Shown piece by piece: positions 58,234 through 64,000 of a stretch of DNA of 64,000 bases. Source of the stretch: Ovis canadensis (taxonomy: Eukaryota; Chordata; Mammalia; Artiodactyla; Bovidae); assembly GCF_042477335.2 (NCBI RefSeq), contig NC_091255.1, forward strand, positions 17,276,501 to 17,340,500. The letters are read 5' to 3'. Position numbers and translations under genes: made by a program. The notes beneath the pieces are model-generated. The model did no database searches, had not been told where the DNA came from, and saw only the letters and a list, made by a program, of their open reading frames with translations. Each line of letters opens with the position of its first letter. Position 1 is the first letter of the stretch.

Positions 58234-59169
58234 TCACTCCTTTTTACAAAGCACCCGGCGTTTCCCTAATCTCTTCACTGCTGCCTGCATCTCCTGGTTC
58301 CTCAGGGTGTAGATCATGGGGTTAAGCATGGGGGTCATGACCGTGTGGCTGATGGATACAGCCTTGTCCATGGAGAAGGAGGTGAAGGGCCGGGCATAGA
58401 GGTAAATGCTTGGAATGAAGACCATAGACACCACGATGATGTGGGTGGTGCAGGTAGAAGCTGCCTTCCTCCTTGCCTGCCCTGAGTGGGACCTCAGCAT
58501 CACCAGGATGACTGAGTAGGAGACCAGAAGGAGGAGGAACCAGATGACATCCAGCATCCCACTGTTGCAGATCATGAGGAACTCCAGGAGGGAGGTGTCA
58601 GTGCAGGCGAGTCTCAGCACTTGGGGAACATCACAGTAGAAGTTATCTAGGACATTGGGGCCACAAAAAGGCAGTGGGAGCATCAGGACCAGTTGGGAAA
58701 TGGAATGAACAAAACCTACCATCCAGGCTGTCACGACCAGCCCCACACAAAGCTGATTGTTCATGATGGTGACATAGTGGAGGGGCCGGGATATAGCAAC
58801 AAGACGATCATAGGCCATCACTGAGAGGAAGAAGACCATGGCACCTCCCAGAAAGTGGAAGAAGAAGACCTGAGTCATGCATCCCTGGTAGGAGACGGTC
58901 TTCTTCTCAGCACGCAAGTCCACCAGCATCTTTGGGGCAGTGACTGAAGAGAAGCAGAGGTCTAAGATAGCCAGGTTTCTGAGCAGAAAATACAGGGGTG
59001 TGTGGAGCCTGGAATCAGAGGTCACTGTCACTATGATGAGGAGGTTGCCCACGACAGTGGTTGTGTAGACAAACAGGAACACCAGAAACAAGACTAGCTG
59101 GAGCTCCTGAGTCTGTGAGAGCCCCAGGAAGACAAATTCTGTCATACATGTGTGGTTCCCTGATGCCAT
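58234..59169 (-). CDS. OR4D2: Olfactory receptor family 4 subfamily D, OR4D2-like
   Basis: An intact single-exon G-protein-coupled odorant receptor of 311 residues, expected in the cilia membrane of olfactory neurons. The ligand is unknown. The start is ATG 59169-59167 (MASGNHT), which places the N-glycosylation site N5-H-T and matches the usual family length. An in-frame GTG at 59187 is not a credible start because it sits at the splice acceptor. Landmarks: TM1 around residues 25-49 with GN at 41-42; LHTPLYFLL at 55-63; C97 and C179 for the conserved disulphide; MAYDRL at 118-123; FYCDVPQ at 177-183; KAASTCTTH at 235-243; PMLNPMIY at 280-287; basic C-terminus. The DRL in place of [15 protein letters not shown] and [11 protein letters not shown] fit OR4D2 rather than OR4D1 (from memory). 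All seven membrane segments are present without frame damage. It faces the OR4D1-like pseudogene. Regulation is not visible apart from the upstream splice acceptor. Confidence 0.93.
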   Translation of the reverse strand: MASGNHTCMTEFVFLGLSQTQELQLVLFLVFLFVYTTTVVGNLLIIVTVTSDSRLHTPLYFLLRNLAILDLCFSSVTAPKMLVDLRAEKKTVSYQGCMTQVFFFHFLGGAMVFFLSVMAYDRLVAISRPLHYVTIMNNQLCVGLVVTAWMVGFVHSISQLVLMLPLPFCGPNVLDNFYCDVPQVLRLACTDTSLLEFLMICNSGMLDVIWFLLLLVSYSVILVMLRSHSGQARRKAASTCTTHIIVVSMVFIPSIYLYARPFTSFSMDKAVSISHTVMTPMLNPMIYTLRNQEMQAAVKRLGKRRVLCKKE

Positions 59170-59187
59170 GATGCCTTCTCCATACAC

Positions 59188-59201
59188 CTAAAGAAAACAC
59201 A
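59188..59201 (-). promoter_or_regulatory. Splice acceptor before the OR4D2 coding exon
   Basis: The minus strand reads TGTGTTTTCTTTAG with AG at 59189-59188, 18 bases before the ATG. It implies an unseen 5' non-coding exon further to the right, as is typical for odorant receptor genes. Confidence 0.65.
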
Positions 59202-60394
59202 CCATAGACAGAGATGCATGAAGTTACTATGTGCTGTTATAGTGCTCAGTGACTCAAAGCAACTGTCCAGGTCCAAATGATGGACACCCTCATCTGATGC
59301 TGGAATACACATTCATGAGATATCTTAAAGCCATCCAGACACACGCTATCTGCTTTTCAAAGATTCAGTGTAATATAGTGATGGGAAAACAGAGTCCAAC
59401 AGAACCAGAGTCAAATTTCAGAACTTAATATTCCATGAGCTTTGACCTTGAGTAAGGTATTTACCTGAGTCAGTTTCCACATCTCTAAGAAGTTTTCTTT
59501 TCTAGAAAATTTCCATGGAATTAAATAACACATAAGGTTTCTAGAATATGTCTGGAATAATAAATGCTCATTACTCTCCTCTGTGTAGCGTCCTAATCTA
59601 AATAAATCCATGTTCCAATCTCTAATACATTTTTTGTATCAGTCATTTATCAAGCAACAGTTAACACATTATAATATGAATGGACTTTTCATAAGTCTAT
59701 GTTTTCCCTCTATAATTCAACTCTAAGCTCCCAGAGATATAAATACGTATCTTATAACTTATTTATGCCCTACCATGCACACTTTGCTGATAGTCAATAT
59801 TCAAAAAGTATGTGGTGTTGATTCTGGGTGGGTGAAAAGCTATAGGGAGTGCCTCCTCTGACTGACGTAGGTGGTCCTTTACTGGGAGCAGTAACAGGAC
59901 ATGTATGATATATGTCCTGAGACAAGAAAAGGGGGAGAGGGGTTCTCTGGATTAATAAATGGGTGATGGATCTTGTACAAAGGAGACTGGAATACTCAAA
60001 GAAACAATTTTAGAAGATATTACTGATTACAAGGGAGAAGACAAAGATATTGACATAAGAGAAACAGAATAGGCAAAGGAATAAAGAAGGTGGATTAAAA
60101 GGAAGCAAGAAGGAAGAGGAATGGAAAGGAGGAGGGGCAGGAGTGGGAATGGGAACAAAGATGAAGAAGGACACGGAGAGTGAGAGATAGAGGTGACAGG
60201 TGAGGGTTAAGGGGCTTCCTCACTCCCCTTGCCTTGCCTCAGTCCCCTCCCTCACCTGCCTCCTACAACCTATTGTCCATCAGAGGTCATTTTAGTCTCA
60301 TCCTTCTGCTTCCATCTGCAGCCACTCCAGTCCATCTTCTATGTTACTGTCACAGAGAGCTTTCTAAACTCATATCTCATCGTCTTCTTCCCTC
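59202..60394. other. Upstream region of OR4D2
   Basis: Mostly unique sequence that should hold the intron and perhaps the leader exon and promoter on the minus strand; I cannot locate them. 60060-60210 is purine-rich (GGAAG/GGAGG repeats). Confidence 0.4.
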
Positions 60395-61108
60395 ATTCAG
60401 TTCAGTTCAGTTCAGTTCAGTTCAGTCACTCAGTCATGTCCAACTCTTTGCAACCCCATGAACTGCCTCCCTGTCCATCACCAACTCCTGGAGTCCACCC
60501 AAACCCATGTCTATTGAGTCGGTGATGCCATCCAGCCATCTCATCCTCTGTGTACCCTTCTTCTCCTGCCCTCCATCTTTCCCAGCATCAGGGTCTTTTC
60601 AAATGAGTCAACTCTTCGCATGACATGGCCAAAATATTGTAGTTTCAACTTCAGCATCAGTCCTTCCAATGAACACCCAGGACTGATCTCCTTTAGAATG
60701 GACTGGTTGGATCTCCTTGCAGTCAAGGGACTCTCAAGAGTCTTCTCCAACACCACAGTTCAAAAGCATCAATTCTTTGGTGCTCAGCTATCTTCACAGT
60801 CCAACTCTCACATCCATACATGACCACTGGAAAAACCACAGCCTTGACTAGATGGACCTTTGTTGGCAAAGTAATGTCTCTGCTTTTGAATATGCTATCT
60901 AGGTTGGTCATAACTTTCCTTCCAAGGAGTAAGAGTCTTTTGATTTCATGGCTGCAATCACCATCTGCAGTGATTTTGGAGCCCAGAAAAATAAAGTCTG
61001 ACACTGTTTCCACTGTTTCCCCATCTATTTGCCATGAAGAGATGGGACCAGATGCCAGGATCTTAGTTTTCTGTATGTTGAGCTTTAAGCCAACTTTTTC
61101 AATAATCT
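60395..61108 (-). mobile_element. BovB 3' fragment, antisense
   Basis: Begins with six TTCAG-type pentamers and ends at 'aagccaactttttc' within the region just after YADD. A 96-codon open frame at 60723-61013 (minus) covers the TVKIAEHQRIDAFELWCWRR segment. Confidence 0.92.
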
Positions 61109-61315
61109 TTTAATGAGTATCGAGGGCCCACAGCTTAAAACGCAAACTTTTAGAAGTGATCTAATGGGTTAATTCAGGGTTGACATACATGCTTACATAC
61201 ATGTAACTCCCTCTCAGTATGTCACACCAAGCTTTAAAATGTAGGCTCCATCTACCTTTCTCATCAGTATCCCTGTTACCCAGGAACTGATGTTCAAGGA
61301 ATCCAAAGTCTCTCA

Positions 61316-61343
61316 CATATGCCATATGCCATATGCCATATGC
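61316..61343. repeat. CATATGC heptamer, four copies
   Basis: Four exact consecutive CATATGC units, 28 bp. A likely polymorphic minisatellite seed. Confidence 0.9.
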
Positions 61344-61384
61344 TTGGTTATCTCTGTAGCTTTGGGAATAAATTGTGCTTCCTG

Positions 61385-61640
61385 AAATACCTTCTACAAC
61401 CTTCTCAACTTAGAAGTCTCCAGATATCACCTTTTCTGTGGCTCCTCCATTTATCCCATGCAGAATTAATCCCTAACTTCTCAGGGTTCCAATAACACTT
61501 TATAAGTTCTCTTAGTTATAGCTTTTATCATTTATTTTCTGTTGTTTTTCTTAGCTAGATTGTAAATTCAATTACTTAGTAGCCCCATCATCTAGAATAA
61601 CAACTCTGATCTAGCAGTTGCTCAAAAAAGCTTGCTAACA
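61385..61640 (+). mobile_element. L2 LINE 3' part, ancient
   Basis: 'tatcaccttttctgtggctcctcc', 'gcagaattaatccctaac', 'gttccaataacactttataag' and 'agctagattgtaaattcaa' follow L2 order in sense orientation. Confidence 0.6.
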
Positions 61641-62392
61641 TAATGTATGAGTACGTAATTGTATTATCTTGTTCAACGCGACCATGTAGAAAATTTTGTT
61701 GTGTATTCTGTTTTCCTTTGCTTTCAGCATTCTCCCTCTAAATCACAGGACCAAGTTTTCACTTGGTTGTGAAAAGCTTGGTTTTGCACATGCAACTTGA
61801 GGAATCTGTTTTCAATACCTTGTTTTCCCTGCATTACTTTTTGATGCTCTCATCACATTTATGAGTTACTTCTATCAAGTCTATATCATCTGTTTATTCT
61901 CTCCACCCTCTAGCAAGTGTTTCTGGATGCTTCTTACAGCTGCTCTATATACAGGTGAGGAGAGCCTGGGTCTCTTACCTTCTTTCAGCCCAGAGTGGTA
62001 GAGAGTCTTCAGGTCTAACATCTTCTTGAAGGTCCTTTTTCTGCTCTAATTTTAATTTACCAGCCACTGCCCATACATCACGTGTACAACAAGAGGTGTG
62101 ACCCAAGGAGGAGGGAATATCCTTAGGGAGAAACTACTGGACTCACTCAGGAAACAGGGCTGGGCCGATTACCACTGGGGGAAGGGGAGCAATGGGAGTT
62201 GTTAAAAAGTTTCAAAATGCTTCAAAAACACATATTCATTAAGAGCTGTTCCCTTGGGGTCAAAAGGACCAAGGACAATATAATTTTATAGATTTGTAGA
62301 ATATAGAATTCTCAGGCCAAGATCCAAAAGGACAAGAGTCTCTTCAAAAGAAACCAATTCTCTGAAAGTTTTAGAAGAAATTAGTTCTTAGA

Positions 62393-62570
62393 ACAGTGGT
62401 TCTTACCTGTGAGACAATCACCTGGAATGCCTCTTAAAAGAGAAACGACTGTGCTCCTGCCCCAGACTTTCTCATTCAGTTGGTCAATGATAAGGCCAAG
62501 AATTTGCATTTATAGCAAGCTCTCAGATGATGTTAATGCCCCTGTTCTGGGGACCACACTTTGAGACCCA
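62393..62570. mobile_element. MER5A-like hAT DNA transposon remnant
   Basis: Left end 'cagtggttcttacctgtgagacaatcacctgga', middle 'gaatttgcatttatagcaagctctcagatgatg', right end 'ctggggaccacactttgagaccca'. The terminal inverted repeats are still paired. This is a eutherian-wide non-autonomous element. Confidence 0.8.
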
Positions 62571-62969
62571 TGGACTTTCTTATCAGCACAGGGACGGTTC
62601 TCTCTGTCGTGCAATCTTTGGGATAACTGGTCTGATTTCTTTCCTTCTTCTTCCCCTTCTTCTTTTCATCCTTTTCTCTTACTTTTAAGCCTAATTGATC
62701 TTTTCCTAGGGAAATTTGTAGGTGGAGAAATACTTGTAGACTACAGTGGAAACTTACTGCCCTGTAAACCTTGTCCCTTATTTTGCCAACCAAACCTCCA
62801 AAATTGATTAACCACCCATACTGATGCCAACATTCTTTACATGTGAATTCTTACCACCTCTAGAATAAGGATTGGTACAGGAAACCCACATTTTTTTCAT
62901 TATGAGGAATTGCTCAACACTGGAATTAACTGGCATTGTAATCTTGATGTGCTATAAAAATTATCTGAC

Positions 62970-64000
62970 TTCCATTAATTTATATTTCTGTCTTTGTGCC
63001 AGTACCATACTGTCTTGATGACTGTAGCTTTGCAGTATAGCCTAAAGTCAGGAAGGTTGACTACTCCAGTTCCATTCTTCTTTCTCAAGATTGCTTTGGC
63101 TATTCGAGGTTTTACATGTTTCCATACAAATTGTGAAATTATTTGTTCAAGTTCTGTGAAAAGTACCATTGGTATTTTGATAGGGATTGCGTTGAATCTA
63201 TAGATTGCTTTGGGTAGTATACTCATTTTCACTACATTGATTTTTCCAAAACACGAACATGGTATATTTCTCTATCTATTTATAACATCTTTGATATTTT
63301 TCATCACTGTTTTATAGTTTTCTATATACAGGTCTTTGCTTCTTTATGTAAATTTATTCCTAGGTATTTTATTCTTTTTGTTGCAATGGTAAATGGGATT
63401 CTTTCCTTAATTTCTCTTTCTGGTTTCTTCACTGTTAGTGTATAGGAATGCAAGGGATTTCTGTGTATTAAAGTTATATGCTGCAACTTTACTATATTTA
63501 TTGATTAGCTCCAGTGATTTACTGGTAGTACCTTTAGGGTTTTCCATGTAGAGGATTATGTCATCTGCAAACAGTGAGAGTTTTACTTCTTTTCAAATCT
63601 GGATTCCTTTTGTTTCTTTTTCTTCTCTGATTGCTGTGGCTAGGACTTCCAAAACTAAGGTAAACAGTAGTGTTGAGAGTGAGCACACACCTATGGAAAC
63701 CTTATCTTTGACAAAGGAGGCAAAAATATACAATGGAGAAAAAAAATCTCTTTAACAAGTGGTGCTGGGAGAACTGGTCAACTGCCTGTAAAAGAATGAA
63801 ACTAGAACACTTTCTAACACAATACACAAAAATAAATTCAAAATGGATTAAAGATCTAAATGTAAGACCAGAAACTATAAAACTCCTAGAGGAAAACATA
63901 AGTAGAACCCTTTCTGACATAAATCACAGCAAGATCCTCTATGACCCACCTCCCAGAGTAATGGGAAATAAAAGCAAAAATAAACAAATGGGACCTAATT
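62970..64000. mobile_element. L1 with 5' inversion, continuing past the window
   Basis: 62970-63685 is antisense ORF2; at about 63686 the sequence flips to sense ORF2 ('cacctatggaaaccttatctttgac') and continues to the edge. The two halves meet at nearby L1 positions ('cacaaagacagaaatataaat' against 'cacctatggaaacc'), with roughly 30-50 bp of L1 missing between them. This is the signature of twin priming. Open frames on each strand (62975-63232 minus; 63702-63920 minus as an antisense shadow) are fragments. Confidence 0.85.

Larger units (their letters stand above)
61109..62964. other. Mostly unique DNA with old repeats
   Basis: Contains the L2 and MER5A-like pieces listed separately and a heptamer repeat. 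Short open frames (for example 62533-62793, minus, Lys-rich) have no support as genes. Confidence 0.4.

Noticed and set aside
59170-59187. Upstream in-frame GTG start extending OR4D2 to 317 residues
   Set aside because: The extension abuts the splice acceptor and lacks an ATG. Start at 59169 gives the family-typical MASGNHT N-terminus.
60395-60425. Repeated TTCAG pentamers considered as a CRISPR-like or regulatory array
   Set aside because: These are the terminal repeats of BovB in antisense. The same applies at 9291, 30577 and 47926 and, in sense, at 3080, 29175, 39270 and 46977.
1-64000. A new defence, biosynthetic or other multi-gene system
   Set aside because: All coding signal resolves to two odorant receptor loci and decayed retrotransposon proteins. 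No cluster of unknown intact genes was seen.

Overview
This window is nuclear DNA of a ruminant, almost certainly a bovid. The evidence is repeat content: many BovB (RTE-type LINE) copies ending in ACTGA-type pentamers, Bov-A2 and Bov-tA SINEs, CHR-type tRNA-Glu SINEs, ruminant-type L1 elements, and a solo LTR resembling the BTLTR1 family. No prokaryotic signal, CRISPR array, rRNA or functional tRNA gene was seen. All family names come from memory of consensus sequences; no search was run.

Only two host gene loci are supported. Both are single-coding-exon olfactory receptors of the OR4D subfamily. At 17.0-17.9 kb (+) is an OR4D1-like pseudogene with two in-frame stops. At 58.2-59.2 kb (-) is an intact 311-residue receptor best matching OR4D2. 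They face each other across about 41 kb that is mostly transposon. Both have a clear splice acceptor just upstream of the ATG. The OR4D1/OR4D2 pairing suggests the segment homologous to the human chromosome 17 OR4D cluster (inference).

Layout: 1-4.3 kb is an antisense L1 carrying nested insertions. 4.3-16.9 kb mixes unique sequence with L2, MIR, L1, BovB, Bov-tA and CHR copies. 17-25 kb holds the OR4D1 pseudogene, a mariner MITE split by other DNA, a 5'-truncated L1, and a solo LTR inside a Bov-tA. 24.9-49.35 kb is the main structure. An ancient L1 3' region was interrupted by a full-length L1 (about 23.4 kb now, about 8.6 kb of its own sequence). That L1 was hit by a BovB, the BovB by a near-full-length L1 in the opposite orientation, and that L1 by a further L1 tail and a BovB tail. 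Target-site duplications and sequence continuity support most layers. 49.8-58 kb is older L1, CHR, BovB and other ancient repeats. 58.2-60.4 kb is OR4D2 with its flanks. 60.4-64 kb holds a BovB, L2, MER5A-like DNA and the start of an L1 with a 5' inversion.

No intact transposon protein was found: every BovB and L1 reading frame is broken. I found no new multi-gene system. The notable content is structural: deep nesting, repeated and inverted monomers in L1 5' regions, an inverted paralogous segment pair near the window ends, and the decay of one of two paired odorant receptors.
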